Assembly: GCA_017544105.1 (NCBI GenBank)
Contig: JAFYEU010000141.1
Location: 1 to 51,143 of the forward strand
DNA length: 51,143 bases
Direction: 5' to 3'
Source: Bacteroidales bacterium
Lineage (GTDB): Bacteria; Bacteroidota; Bacteroidia; Bacteroidales; WCHB1-69
Shown: positions 8,154-17,566 of the stretch, piece by piece
Position numbering within the stretch: position 1 is the first letter of the stretch
Layout: each line of letters starts with the position of its first letter
Notes under the pieces: generated by a model
The model's input: the letters and a program-made list of their open reading frames with translations, nothing else
Databases searched by the model: none
Told to the model about the DNA's origin: nothing
Program-made: the position numbers and the translations under genes

Positions 8154-9503
8154 ATGGGCGCATTTAAAGCTTACGATTTCCGAGGCGTATTCGGCAAAGA
8201 TTTTGATTTGGACACCGTATATAAATTCGGCTTCTTCCTACCTTCGTTATTGAAGACCGACAAGGTGCTGGTAGGACGAGACATGCGTTTATCCACCCCG
8301 CAGATGTTCGAGGCTTTGTCGCGCGGCATCACCGATGCGGGGGCCGATGTGTATGATATGGGGTTGACCACCACGCCAATGGTCTACTATTTCACAGCGC
8401 AGCATCATTTTGATGCGTCGGTAATGATCACCGCATCGCATAACCCGAAGGAGCACAACGGTTTGAAGGTATCCCGAACCAACGCCTTGCCCGTAGGCTA
8501 CGACTCCGGCCTAGGCGAGCTGGAGCGTTGCGTGCGCGAAGTGGCGGTCTGCCCGGCAGAAAAAAAGGGCAGGATCATCCCTCACGAGGTGAAGGCCGAG
8601 TACCTGGCCTTCCAGGCGCGCTACCACCACGACCTATCCAACCTACGCATCGTGATGGACTGCAGCAATGGCATGGCCTCCATCTTGGTCAAAGAGATCT
8701 TCGGCGACGCCCCCGTCTACCTGTTTGACACCCTGGACGGCACCTTCCCCAACCACGAGGCCAACCCACTGGAGCCGGAGAATGTGGTGGCGCTGCAAGA
8801 AAAAGTGCGCGAGATGAAGGCCGACATCGGGGTCATCTTCGATGGTGACGCCGACCGCGTGATGTTTGTGGATGAAAAGGGAGACTTTATCGCCCCCGAC
8901 CTGATGATTGCCGTGTTAGGGCATTACTTCTTGGAGGAGAAGCACTACACGGGCAAGGTCATCCAAGACATCCGCACCTCCAAGTCAGTGGCAGAATACA
9001 TCGCCAAGCTGGGTGGCGAGATGGAGATCTGGCGCGTGGGACGTGCCTATGCCGCCTTGAAGTTGCGTGAGATTGACGGCGCCTTCGGAGGCGAGTTCGC
9101 AGGCCATTACTATTTCCGTGACTTCTTCTACTCCGACTCCGCCATGATTGCTTCCCAGGTGCTGTTGCATGTCTTCAGCGACATGAAAAAGAGGGGCATC
9201 TCCGTATCACAACTGATTGCCAAGATCAAGCAATATGCCAACTCGGGTGAAATCAACTTCACCATTGAGCAGAAAAAAGAGGCCATGGAAGCCGTGAAGG
9301 AGCACTTCTGCGCCATCGAGTCCCCGACCAAGATCCTGGACTTTGACGGTTATCGCGTGGAGTTCGCAGACTGGTGGTTCAACATCCGGCCCTCGAACAC
9401 AGAGCCCTACCTCCGCCTGCTGATGGAGGCACGCACCGAAGCCATGCTTCAGGAGAAGCTGGAAGAGATGAAGGCGGTGCTGCAGGGGTATATGGTGGGG
9501 TGA
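8154..9503 (+). CDS. Phosphomannomutase/phosphoglucomutase
   Basis: A 449-residue alpha-D-phosphohexomutase that moves a phosphate between C1 and C6 of hexose phosphates via a phosphoserine. The four family loops are seen: catalytic Ser95 in MITASHNPKEHNG, metal-binding FDGDADRVMFVD (D230, D232, D234), sugar-binding GGEFAGHYYF (312-321), and phosphate-binding IRPSNTEPYLR (411-421). The GEFAGH loop fits the bifunctional PMM/PGM group rather than phosphoglucosamine mutase. It would feed GDP-mannose, glycan or glucose-1-phosphate synthesis. Its stop lies one base from that of the convergent pseudouridine synthase, with no visible terminator. Confidence 0.93.
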   Translation: MGAFKAYDFRGVFGKDFDLDTVYKFGFFLPSLLKTDKVLVGRDMRLSTPQMFEALSRGITDAGADVYDMGLTTTPMVYYFTAQHHFDASVMITASHNPKEHNGLKVSRTNALPVGYDSGLGELERCVREVAVCPAEKKGRIIPHEVKAEYLAFQARYHHDLSNLRIVMDCSNGMASILVKEIFGDAPVYLFDTLDGTFPNHEANPLEPENVVALQEKVREMKADIGVIFDGDADRVMFVDEKGDFIAPDLMIAVLGHYFLEEKHYTGKVIQDIRTSKSVAEYIAKLGGEMEIWRVGRAYAALKLREIDGAFGGEFAGHYYFRDFFYSDSAMIASQVLLHVFSDMKKRGISVSQLIAKIKQYANSGEINFTIEQKKEAMEAVKEHFCAIESPTKILDFDGYRVEFADWWFNIRPSNTEPYLRLLMEARTEAMLQEKLEEMKAVLQGYMVG

Positions 9504-9504
9504 G

Positions 9505-10557
9505 CTATTCCTCCTCCAACGGTCTGTTCCCCACATAGCCGCGCCATTTGTCCACTACCGCCTGGAAGTCGACGGGCAGTTCCGACTCGAAACGGATGAA
9601 ATTGCCCGTGGTGGGGTGTGCGAAGCCGATGGACTTGGCATGAAGCGCCTGCCGCGGCATCAAGGCAAAACAGTTGCGGATAAACTGCTGATACTTGCTG
9701 AAGGTGGTCCCTTTCAAAATACGGTCGCCGCCATAGGCCTCATCGTTGAAAAGAGGGTGCCCGATATGTTGCATGTGCACCCTTATCTGATGGGTACGGC
9801 CGGTCTCCAACTGGCACTCCACCAAGGTCACGTAGCCAAAACGCTCTATCACCCGCCAGTGGGTGACAGCATGCTTGCCTTGCTCGCTTCCTTCCGGGAA
9901 GACGGTCATCACCATCCGGTCTTTGGGATGACGTCCCACATTGCCCACGATGGTTCCGCTGTCTTCCTCAAAGTCGCCCCAAGCCAGCGCCCAGTATTTG
10001 CGTTCGAGGTTGTGGTCGAAGAAGACCTTGGCTATCCGCATCTGCGCCAACTCGTTCTTGGCCACCGCTATGAGACCGGAGGTGTTCTTGTCGATACGGT
10101 GTACCAGCAGCGGTTTCACGGGAGAGCCATCTGGCAGTTGCTGGTCGCGCAAGTAATAGTACAGGGCATTAACCAGCGTACCGGTATAGTTCCCGTAGGC
10201 GGGGTGCACCACCATGCCGGCCTCTTTGTTGATGATGAGCAGATCGTCATCTTCATACACAATATTGAGTGGTATGTCCTCCGGCAAAATCTCCGTGTCG
10301 CGGGGCGGATTGGGCATCAGCACCGTGATGACATCGTTGGGATGGACCTTGTAGTTCTGCTTCTCGGGCTTCCCATTGACAAGGATGCACCCGGCCTTGG
10401 CCGCCTGCTGGACCTTGTTGCGCGAGGTGTTCCGGATCAGATTGAAGAGATATTTGTCAATACGAAGCAAATCCGTGCCGGGATCGACCACGAAACGATA
10501 ATGCTCGTACAATTCGTCCTTTTGTTGCTCTTGCGGCTCCAGCTCTTCTATTTGCAT
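9505..10557 (-). CDS. rluD: RluA-family 23S rRNA pseudouridine synthase (RluD-like)
   Basis: A 350-residue pseudouridine synthase with an N-terminal S4 RNA-binding domain (about residues 30-80, RIDKYLFNLIRNTSRNKVQ). The catalytic domain has Asp156 in LVHRIDKNTSG and the ETGRTHQIRVHMQHIGHPL motif. The S4 domain and length fit RluD (23S rRNA U1911/1915/1917), although RluC-like specificity cannot be excluded. The start codon overlaps the last 10 bases of the upstream 817-residue gene, so translation may be coupled. Confidence 0.92.
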   Translation of the reverse strand: MQIEELEPQEQQKDELYEHYRFVVDPGTDLLRIDKYLFNLIRNTSRNKVQQAAKAGCILVNGKPEKQNYKVHPNDVITVLMPNPPRDTEILPEDIPLNIVYEDDDLLIINKEAGMVVHPAYGNYTGTLVNALYYYLRDQQLPDGSPVKPLLVHRIDKNTSGLIAVAKNELAQMRIAKVFFDHNLERKYWALAWGDFEEDSGTIVGNVGRHPKDRMVMTVFPEGSEQGKHAVTHWRVIERFGYVTLVECQLETGRTHQIRVHMQHIGHPLFNDEAYGGDRILKGTTFSKYQQFIRNCFALMPRQALHAKSIGFAHPTTGNFIRFESELPVDFQAVVDKWRGYVGNRPLEEE

Positions 10558-13001
10558 TCTTTACAGATTAATTTCTTCACATCCGCATTTTCCAGCACGC
10601 AAGCGGGCAGTTTTTCAAAGAGTCCGCACAGACGGGCGGCATTCTTCTCTTTGGCCAACTGCACGGCTTTCGTGTAAAGACCACTCAGGTAGGCCTCCTC
10701 ACGGTGTGCCCCGATGGAAACATAGGAGAAGATGAAATCTTCAGAAATCGTGGCATCATCCAGGAAGGGATTCATCAGAGAGAGTGCGTACATATAGTCG
10801 TGCTGTTTCACAAAGTAGGAGGCCAGCTTGTAGGCATTCTTCCAACTGTCCATCTTAGGATTGCGAATCTCCTTGATCTTGGCAAAGGTGCCGGCGGTGA
10901 GCGCCGCCGTCTCGGTGGTAGGAGTCACCGTGTCCAGATAGTTCACCACCTTGAATTGGTACTCCATATTCAAAGCGTTGACACGATCCTTCGGGATGAC
11001 AGCAATACCATAGAGCTTGTCGATGTTGGCCTGCGTCTTGGCAACATCCGCAACATTTTTGATGGTGGCTGCCTGCACATCACACACAGCCGTATTGTAA
11101 GAAAGCAGTACGTTGGCCGGGTTGAGGTTGTAAATCTTGTTCATCTCCTCGGCAATGGCCGGCGTCAACTTGCTGGCGAAGAAATATTGCATATACAATT
11201 TGTTGTTCAACAGGGTCTGATACTCCTTCTTCATCGGGATGTTCATCTCCTTGAGGAAAGCAGCCGTGTATTTCCCCTTCTCCACCTGATCCATCATGTA
11301 GTTCTCAATCGACATGGCCAGGCCGGTGTTCTTCTCAGCCAAGGCTTGGTTGAACTTCCATACCACAAACTTCTGCTCTTCGGCTTTCGTCTCATTCGGG
11401 TAAGTAACGAAATATTTGATCTCATAGTAGCGGCACGGGGCCAGGAAGCCACTGTCAAGGGTCTTCAGCGCCCAGCTGTCGGCTTTCAGCTGACGGGCCA
11501 TCTCATCCAGCTCCAGGAAGCTGAGGTCATAATATTCCGGACTGTTGTTGATATTCTTTTTGAACTGATCGTAGCAGAAATCGTATGAGGTTGTGATTTC
11601 CACACCGGGATAACGGGCTTGCATGTCCTTCTTGAGGAAGTCGGCACGTTTCTGCTGGATCTTCTGGTAGTTGGCATCCTTGTAATAATTAGGGGAGTTG
11701 TGGGCGATAATCTCGATTTTGTCCACTCTATATTCAGGCACGTTCACCTCTTTGAGTTGCTCGGCAAAGGCCGCGGCAGTATAGTCGGTCTTCTTCAGAT
11801 CATACGGGAAGGTGACGCTGAATTCACCCGTCTCCTTGGAGGCCACCCACTCGCCTTTGGCTTTGATGCCAGCCTGGTCCTTCACAAACAGGATCTTCTC
11901 TTCGTAGTCGGCGGACTTCACCTCCACGCGCTTCGGGATGATGGTACGACACACCCGGTTGCCCTCCTTAAGCACCAGCACATGGATATCGATGTCGGCA
12001 TCCTCGGGAATCTCAACGGGGAGAGTGGCCAGCTTGGCAATCATCTTGCCACTCTTGAGGTTCTTGTTCTCATTCAGGTCCATCATCTTCTCAAAGGTGA
12101 TGGGCTTCGTCACAAAACCTCTGTGGGGAAGGCCATAGTCCGACATCGGATTTTCACAGCCATAGTTGCTCTGTTGCACAAAGTCGATCACAATGGCATC
12201 GCCCTCCTTGCCAATCAGTTTCTTCAGGGTCTTGTAATCGTCACATTCGAGATAGACCGCACCATCCTTATGCATCTTCACATATTCGGACAAGACCTCG
12301 AGGCCGGGTTCGCCAGCACATTTCTTGCACACCTTGTCATCGTATGGCTTCAAGCCATTGGCAGTCTTGGTATAGGGCAGATCTTTGGTGGAATAGCCGG
12401 GCTTATTGTAATTGAAAGAGCGGTCATTGCCCAGAATGCAGGAGAAATACATATTTTTCATCAGCAGGTCGGTGTTGAAGCCGATACCGAGATAGGTATA
12501 TTGACCATCCAGGAGGATAACCGCCGTTTTCATATTCTTCAGGAAGAACTGCACCGTGGCAAGACACATGTCATAGTAAGAATACTCCTTCTCGCCCAGA
12601 TAGGCTTTGGTCTTGGCCACCAACTCAACACCGTTGCCGGAGAGGTTGTATTTGCGCAGACGATAAAAGACCGTCTTGTAGGGCGCCACATTCTCTTCCG
12701 TACGTTCATCCTTGGAGGCTTGGTAGTCGGCCTGGAACTGTGCAGCGGAATCCAGCGACTCATCGTGTTTCAGCTTGGGCAGAAAACTATACTCTTCACG
12801 CGCCAAGTCGATCATGTCGGCCATACAACTGTACAAAATCTTCTCGTCATAGTTGTTGGGCGCAAAATTACGGACATATTTTGCATTTTCCTTTAACGAT
12901 TCGGGATTGAAATCCGCATAGGGATTCTCCGTCTGAGCTGGAACTATATAGCTAAAAACCAGCATTATAAAACTCAGGAGCAGGGTTGATTTTTTTATCA
13001 T
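10548..13001 (-). CDS. Large secreted protein with CAP-like and OmpA-like regions
   Basis: An 817-residue exported protein, unidentified as a whole. A signal peptide (residues 1-23, ending VPAQ) is clear. Residues about 50-190 resemble a CAP/SCP domain: helix DLAREEYSFLPKLKHDESLD, then ATVQFFLKNMKTAVILL and the strand YTYLGIGFNT. A CxxC motif (KVCKKCAGEPG) lies near residue 224. Residues about 425-490 (KIEIIAHNSP, QQKRADFLKKDMQARYPGV) resemble the helix-strand core of OmpA-like domains. The rest is helical and ends in a Cys-containing tail (LICKECK). The stop overlaps the pseudouridine synthase start, and the start overlaps a small upstream ORF by ATGA. The domain calls are from pattern only. 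Confidence 0.75.
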   Translation of the reverse strand: MIKKSTLLLSFIMLVFSYIVPAQTENPYADFNPESLKENAKYVRNFAPNNYDEKILYSCMADMIDLAREEYSFLPKLKHDESLDSAAQFQADYQASKDERTEENVAPYKTVFYRLRKYNLSGNGVELVAKTKAYLGEKEYSYYDMCLATVQFFLKNMKTAVILLDGQYTYLGIGFNTDLLMKNMYFSCILGNDRSFNYNKPGYSTKDLPYTKTANGLKPYDDKVCKKCAGEPGLEVLSEYVKMHKDGAVYLECDDYKTLKKLIGKEGDAIVIDFVQQSNYGCENPMSDYGLPHRGFVTKPITFEKMMDLNENKNLKSGKMIAKLATLPVEIPEDADIDIHVLVLKEGNRVCRTIIPKRVEVKSADYEEKILFVKDQAGIKAKGEWVASKETGEFSVTFPYDLKKTDYTAAAFAEQLKEVNVPEYRVDKIEIIAHNSPNYYKDANYQKIQQKRADFLKKDMQARYPGVEITTSYDFCYDQFKKNINNSPEYYDLSFLELDEMARQLKADSWALKTLDSGFLAPCRYYEIKYFVTYPNETKAEEQKFVVWKFNQALAEKNTGLAMSIENYMMDQVEKGKYTAAFLKEMNIPMKKEYQTLLNNKLYMQYFFASKLTPAIAEEMNKIYNLNPANVLLSYNTAVCDVQAATIKNVADVAKTQANIDKLYGIAVIPKDRVNALNMEYQFKVVNYLDTVTPTTETAALTAGTFAKIKEIRNPKMDSWKNAYKLASYFVKQHDYMYALSLMNPFLDDATISEDFIFSYVSIGAHREEAYLSGLYTKAVQLAKEKNAARLCGLFEKLPACVLENADVKKLICKECK

Positions 13002-13294
13002 GACTTATATATTTTTATTATCCATTTAAAAGAAAGCAATAATAACAAAAATACGCTTGCAACCACAAGAAAAAAAATGGAAATTGTATCCATAAAAAAA
13101 AAAGAGGCTTCTCTGGCACAACCGTCATCTTCATTCAGAACATCCATGCGCGCATAGCGAGACGCCATTTTGCGGACATTTTCAAGTTTTTCATACCATT
13201 CTGTTGATAAAAGGGATGGTGGCCAGAGGAATCCCGCCCTCGCCTCAAGCTGGTCATCAACGATTATAGGATATTCCAATTTGATAATTATCAA
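12998..13294 (-). CDS. Possible small membrane protein (98 aa, TTG start)
   Basis: A short frame that ends by a 4-bp ATGA overlap with the start of the 817-residue gene, an arrangement typical of co-translated genes. The C-terminal third is one strong hydrophobic helix (DTISIFFLVVASVFLLLLL) followed by a basic end. The only full-length start is TTG, inside a 14-bp palindrome. The first in-frame ATG (13168, MASRYARMDVL) would leave 56 residues. No family is recognised. It may be a real small membrane protein, a gene remnant, or chance. Confidence 0.35.
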   Translation of the reverse strand: MIIIKLEYPIIVDDQLEARAGFLWPPSLLSTEWYEKLENVRKMASRYARMDVLNEDDGCAREASFFFMDTISIFFLVVASVFLLLLLSFKWIIKIYKS

Positions 13295-13352
13295 TCTATT
13301 ACAATCATGCTCATAAAAAAATCAACATAAAAAAAGAAAATCTTTCGGGAGA

Positions 13353-13383
13353 TTTGGATGAAAGAAAAAAAATTGTATTTTTG
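13353..13383 (+). promoter_or_regulatory. Consensus Bacteroidetes promoter for rpmH
   Basis: TTTG at 13353-13356, exactly 19 nt, then TATTTTTG at 13376-13383. The region around the -7 element is nearly identical to that of the rpsO promoter. Confidence 0.8.
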
Positions 13384-13414
13384 CCGTCCTTAAAAAAGTA
13401 AAAATTCTAAAGCA

Positions 13415-13573
13415 ATGAAAAGAACATATCAACCTTCAAACACGAGACGGAGACATAAACACGGTTTCAGAGAGAGAATGTCAACCGCCAATGGTCGCCG
13501 CGTTTTAGCCGCTCGCAGAGCAAAAGGCAGAAAGAAACTGACTGTATCTGACGAAAGTCTGGGCAGAAAGTAG
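13415..13573 (+). CDS. rpmH: Ribosomal protein L34
   Basis: A 52-residue frame translating to [20 protein letters not shown] and ending [13 protein letters not shown], an unmistakable L34 of the length usual in Bacteroidetes. It is a component of the large ribosomal subunit. It sits alone between a consensus promoter and a terminator. The usual neighbour rnpA is absent, as often seen in this phylum. Confidence 0.97.
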   Translation: MKRTYQPSNTRRRHKHGFRERMSTANGRRVLAARRAKGRKKLTVSDESLGRK

Positions 13574-13609
13574 TATTTGTATCTCTTGCGGGATATGACT
13601 GAATGAATT

Positions 13610-13637
13610 AAAAGAAGGCGTTTGTCTTCTTTTTTTT
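13610..13637 (+). terminator. Terminator after rpmH
   Basis: Stem AAAAGAAG / CTTCTTTT (13610-13617 and 13626-13633) with an 8-nt loop continues into a run of T. Confidence 0.8.
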
Positions 13638-13682
13638 GTATTTTCGCACCTTGATTTTTCATGGAGATCATATCTCAAAAGA

Positions 13683-15050
13683 ATGCGAATTTCAGTTATG
13701 AAGAAGCTCATTATCTGCATATTATGCACAATCACCGCTTTCTTGTCGGCGAACGCGCAAGGAGGTGGCACACCGATTGACGGCATTGTGGCTGTCGTTG
13801 GCAAGGAGGTCATACTGCAATCCGACCTGGAGAAGCATTTTATTGACTACAAGTCGCAGTACCGCAACATTGACAATCCGGAGGAGGTGTATTGCCAGAT
13901 TCTGGAGAATCTGATGTACAACAAATTGCTGTTACATCAGGCGGAATTGGACAGTATTGAGGTGACGGACGAGGAGGTGGAATACCGTCTCAACTCCAAG
14001 ATATCCTATTTTTTACAGCAAGTGGGCGGAGATGTGAAATACATTGAGAACTATTTCAAAAAGCCCATGTCCGAAATCAAGAAGGAGATGCGGGAGATGA
14101 TGCGGGAGCAGGCGATGATCGAGCAGGTTCAATACAAGATCATGGGTGACATCAAGGTGACGCCCTCGGAGGTCAAGCGGTTTGCCAGCGAGATCAGTCC
14201 TGACAGCATGCCGGTTGTTCCCACCTCGTACGTTTTCGGGGAGATCGTGAAGATCCCGCCGGTGAGTGACGAGGAGGTCAACTCGGTCAAAGAACGGCTC
14301 AACGAGTATCGGGAGCGCATCTTGCGCGGGGAGAAGATGTCCTTGCTGGCGCGTCTCTACTCCGATGACCCGGGCAGTGCGGCGCATGGCGGCGACCTCG
14401 GCTTTGTGGAGCGTGGCACCACCTATCCCGAATTTGAAGCTGCCGCCTTCAATCTGAAATCCGGAGAGGTGTCGCAAGTCGTCAAGACGCAGGCAGGCTA
14501 TCATATCATCCAGATGATCGAGCGCCGTGGCGAGTCGGTGCATGTGGCCCACATCCTCCTCCAGCCCAAGCCCTCCACGGACGAGCAAGTGAAGGCCATC
14601 ACCTACCTTGACAGCGTACGGCAGATCATCCTTAACGAAAAACTGACCATCGACCAGGCAGCCAAACGTTTCTCCGAAGGTCCGACGAAAGACAACGGAG
14701 GCTTGGCCATCAACCCTTACACCAACTCCAACTATTTCGACAAGCAGACCTTGGATGACGCCACCTTCCTCACCATCAACAAGCTGATCCCGGGCGAATA
14801 CTCCGACTGTGTGCCTTTCGTAAACGATGACGGCATCATGGCTTACCGCCTGATCTATCTCCAGGAGAAGGTTGCTGAACACAAGGCCAACATCGTGGAA
14901 GATTACGACATGATCCAAAACGCCGCCTTGGAGAACAAGAAATATGAAGCGCTGGAACAATGGGTCCTCGATAAAGTAAAAGTTACCAACATAAAAATAA
15001 ACGCACAATATAGAGACTGCGATTTCGTTTCTAAATGGCAGATTCCGTAA
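13683..15050 (+). CDS. surA: SurA-like periplasmic peptidyl-prolyl isomerase
   Basis: A 455-residue periplasmic chaperone. A signal peptide (ending about FLSANAQ) is followed by a SurA N-terminal domain starting IDGIVAVVGKEVILQSDLE, then two parvulin domains. The first is about residues 180-280 (LARLYSDDPGSAAHGGDLGFV, AGYHIIQMIERRG); the second, about 285-395, is more divergent (AAKRFSEGPTKDNGG). It would help outer-membrane proteins, including T9SS parts, to fold. The inner ATG at 13698 (MKKLIICIL) is an equally possible start. The last 16 bases overlap the moxR gene. Confidence 0.92.
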   Translation: MRISVMKKLIICILCTITAFLSANAQGGGTPIDGIVAVVGKEVILQSDLEKHFIDYKSQYRNIDNPEEVYCQILENLMYNKLLLHQAELDSIEVTDEEVEYRLNSKISYFLQQVGGDVKYIENYFKKPMSEIKKEMREMMREQAMIEQVQYKIMGDIKVTPSEVKRFASEISPDSMPVVPTSYVFGEIVKIPPVSDEEVNSVKERLNEYRERILRGEKMSLLARLYSDDPGSAAHGGDLGFVERGTTYPEFEAAAFNLKSGEVSQVVKTQAGYHIIQMIERRGESVHVAHILLQPKPSTDEQVKAITYLDSVRQIILNEKLTIDQAAKRFSEGPTKDNGGLAINPYTNSNYFDKQTLDDATFLTINKLIPGEYSDCVPFVNDDGIMAYRLIYLQEKVAEHKANIVEDYDMIQNAALENKKYEALEQWVLDKVKVTNIKINAQYRDCDFVSKWQIP

Positions 15051-16042
15051 ACTACGAACAGATGAATCAAGAATTTAAAAATGATGTGGAAGCCATTGAG
15101 GCTTTTGTTGAGAAGTATAAAGAACTGAAAAGCGAGATAGCGAAGGTCATCGTCGGCCAGGACGAGGTGGTCAAGAACATCCTGATGGCCATGTTCAGTC
15201 GCAGCCATGCCCTGCTGATTGGCGTGCCCGGTTTGGCCAAGACGTTGATGATCACCACCATTGCCAAGGCGGTGGACATGAGCTACAACCGTATCCAGTT
15301 CACCCCCGACCTGATGCCTTCCGACATCATGGGTGCGGAGATCCTGGACGACAACCGCAACTTCAAGTTCGTCAAGGGTCCTGTCTTCGCCAACATCGTT
15401 TTGGCAGACGAGATCAACCGTACGCCGCCCAAAACGCAGTCTGCCTTGCTGGAGGCCATGCAGGAGCGTTCCGTCAGTATGAACGGCACCACCTATCCCC
15501 TCCCCGACCCTTTCTTTGTGTTAGCCACGCAAAACCCTATCGAGCAGGAGGGTACTTATCCGCTGCCCGAGGCCCAGCAAGACCGTTTCATGTTCAACAT
15601 CCTGTTGGACTATCCTTCCAAGGATGAGGAGGTGGACATCGTGAAGCGCACCATCCATGGCGACATGGTTGAGCCGCAGCGTGTGCTCACCACAGACGAC
15701 ATCATCTTCTATCAGAAGTTGTTGCAGAAGGTACCCATCCCCGAGAACGTATATCGTTTCGCTGTCAACTTAGCCACGCTGACCCGTCCGGGCACTCCGG
15801 GCGCGCACCCGTGGGCCAACGACTACCTCTCCTGGGGCGCCGGTCCGCGTGCCTCCCAGTTCCTCATCATCGGTGCACGCACCCACGCCATCCTCAACGG
15901 CAAGCTGTCGCCCGACATTGAGGACATCCGTGCGGTATCCCACAACATCTTGCGTCACAGAATTATCCGTAACTACAAGGCGGAAGCGGAAGGTCTCTCC
16001 GTGGAGAACATCATCGACAAGCTGCTTGACGCCGCCAATTAG
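15035..16042 (+). CDS. MoxR-family AAA+ ATPase
   Basis: A 335-residue MoxR ATPase. Walker A GVPGLAKT is at residues 63-70, Walker B IVLADEINR at 121-129, followed by LLEAMQERSV and the sensor region FFVLATQNPIEQEGTYPLPE. MoxR proteins act as chaperones that assemble or activate partners, usually with DUF58/VWA proteins encoded next door. Here the next gene, 8 bp on, is a histidine kinase and no DUF58 gene is present in the window. The start overlaps surA by 16 bp. A later ATG (MNQEFKND) is possible. Confidence 0.93.
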   Translation: MADSVNYEQMNQEFKNDVEAIEAFVEKYKELKSEIAKVIVGQDEVVKNILMAMFSRSHALLIGVPGLAKTLMITTIAKAVDMSYNRIQFTPDLMPSDIMGAEILDDNRNFKFVKGPVFANIVLADEINRTPPKTQSALLEAMQERSVSMNGTTYPLPDPFFVLATQNPIEQEGTYPLPEAQQDRFMFNILLDYPSKDEEVDIVKRTIHGDMVEPQRVLTTDDIIFYQKLLQKVPIPENVYRFAVNLATLTRPGTPGAHPWANDYLSWGAGPRASQFLIIGARTHAILNGKLSPDIEDIRAVSHNILRHRIIRNYKAEAEGLSVENIIDKLLDAAN

Positions 16043-16050
16043 CCGCCATC

Positions 16051-17562
16051 ATGGCCAGAAATATCCTATATAAGTCTCACTGGCGCTGGCTGTTATTCCT
16101 TTCAGCGCTGGTGGTCTTTGTCTTTATCCTCTATTACTCCTCCAAGCTGATCAACAACATCGCCCAAGAGGAGCGGCAACGAGTTGAAATCTGGGCAGGG
16201 GCCATCACCTACAAGGCGCAGATTGTCAACGAGACAGAGCATTTCTTCAACTCCATCCGGCTGGAAGAGGGCAACCACGCCGCCCTGCTGGCCAAGGCCA
16301 TCAAGAAGGTCACCGAGGCCGACTTGGACGAAGACCTCACCTTTTATCAGGACATCATCACATCCAACTCCACCGTCCCGACCATCATCGCCAATATGAA
16401 GGGCGACATCGATGCGGCCGTCAACGTACCCGACAGCATCATGAAGATGCACAATGTGAGAGAACTCGGTCCCGACCGCGCCGGCTTCGACAGCCTCAAA
16501 CTGACCTACTACGCCCACGACTACGTGACCATCTATTACAAAGAGTCGCAGATATACTACGACCTCCACACGGTCATCGACAACCTGCTGCAGTCTTTCT
16601 TCCAAGAGACCGTCATCAACTCCGCGTCGGTGCCTGTCATCATCACCGACAGCACGCAGATGCAGGTTATCAACGCCGGAAACGTCGACAGCGCTATCCT
16701 GTCAGACCCGTCCGCACTGGCACAAAAGCTCAACATGATGAAGAATGACAACGAGCCCATAGAACTCGACATGGTGGACCAAGGCCGATGCTACGTCTTC
16801 TATGAAGAGTCCTCTGTGCTGAAACAACTGCGCTACTTTCCCTTCATCGAGTTGGGCATCGTGCTGATATTCATCATCGTGGCCTATCTGCTATTCAGCG
16901 TATCCCGCAAATCGGAGCAGAACCGCGTATGGGTGGGCATGTCCAAGGAGACCGCCCACCAGCTCGGCACCCCCATCTCCTCCCTGATGGCATGGAACGA
17001 GCTGTTGAAGGAGATGGACATCGATCCCTCCGTATCCACGGAGATCGGCAAAGATGTGCGCCGCTTGGAGACCATCGCCCAGCGCTTCTCCAAGATCGGC
17101 TCCGCGCCCGTCCTGGAGTCCACAGACATCGTCCCCATCATCGATGAGTTCACCTCCTACATGCAGTCGCGCATCCCGTCGCTCGTCAGCATCAAGTTCA
17201 ACAAGCCCGACCAAGAATCGGTCAACCTGCCCATCAACCGTTATCTGTTTGAATGGGTGATCGAAAATCTGATCAAGAATGCCGTTGACGCCATGGACGG
17301 CCAGGGGGCTATCAATATTGACATCGTGGATGAGAACAAATATGTCTGCATCGACGTGGCCGACACAGGCAAGGGCATCCCTGCCAAGCTGCAGCGACAG
17401 ATCTTCAAGGCCGGCTACACCTCCAAGAGCCGCGGTTGGGGCTTGGGTCTCACCTTGGCGAAGCGCATCATCAACGAATACCACAAGGGAAAACTCTTTG
17501 TCAAGTCTTCTGTGGTGGGACACGGCACCGTGATGCGTATCCAACTGAAAAAGCAGAAATAA
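16051..17562 (+). CDS. Membrane sensor histidine kinase
   Basis: A 503-residue two-component sensor. Transmembrane helices at about 12-32 and 263-283 flank a periplasmic sensing region of about 230 residues with no recognised fold. The H box holds the phospho-acceptor His303 in KETAHQLGTPISSLM; HQLGTP is a variant of HELRTP. N box NLIKNAVDAM contains Asn410, and the G boxes are DTGKGIP and RGWGLGLTLAKRI. There is no HAMP domain. No response regulator is adjacent, so it is an orphan or pairs at a distance. Its stop is 4 bp from that of the convergent lipoprotein gene. Confidence 0.93.
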   Translation: MARNILYKSHWRWLLFLSALVVFVFILYYSSKLINNIAQEERQRVEIWAGAITYKAQIVNETEHFFNSIRLEEGNHAALLAKAIKKVTEADLDEDLTFYQDIITSNSTVPTIIANMKGDIDAAVNVPDSIMKMHNVRELGPDRAGFDSLKLTYYAHDYVTIYYKESQIYYDLHTVIDNLLQSFFQETVINSASVPVIITDSTQMQVINAGNVDSAILSDPSALAQKLNMMKNDNEPIELDMVDQGRCYVFYEESSVLKQLRYFPFIELGIVLIFIIVAYLLFSVSRKSEQNRVWVGMSKETAHQLGTPISSLMAWNELLKEMDIDPSVSTEIGKDVRRLETIAQRFSKIGSAPVLESTDIVPIIDEFTSYMQSRIPSLVSIKFNKPDQESVNLPINRYLFEWVIENLIKNAVDAMDGQGAINIDIVDENKYVCIDVADTGKGIPAKLQRQIFKAGYTSKSRGWGLGLTLAKRIINEYHKGKLFVKSSVVGHGTVMRIQLKKQK

Positions 17563-17566
17563 ACGG

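Noticed and set aside
9616-10677. 353-residue plus-strand frame opposite the pseudouridine synthase
   Set aside because: Antisense shadow; no family features, and the minus strand is certain.
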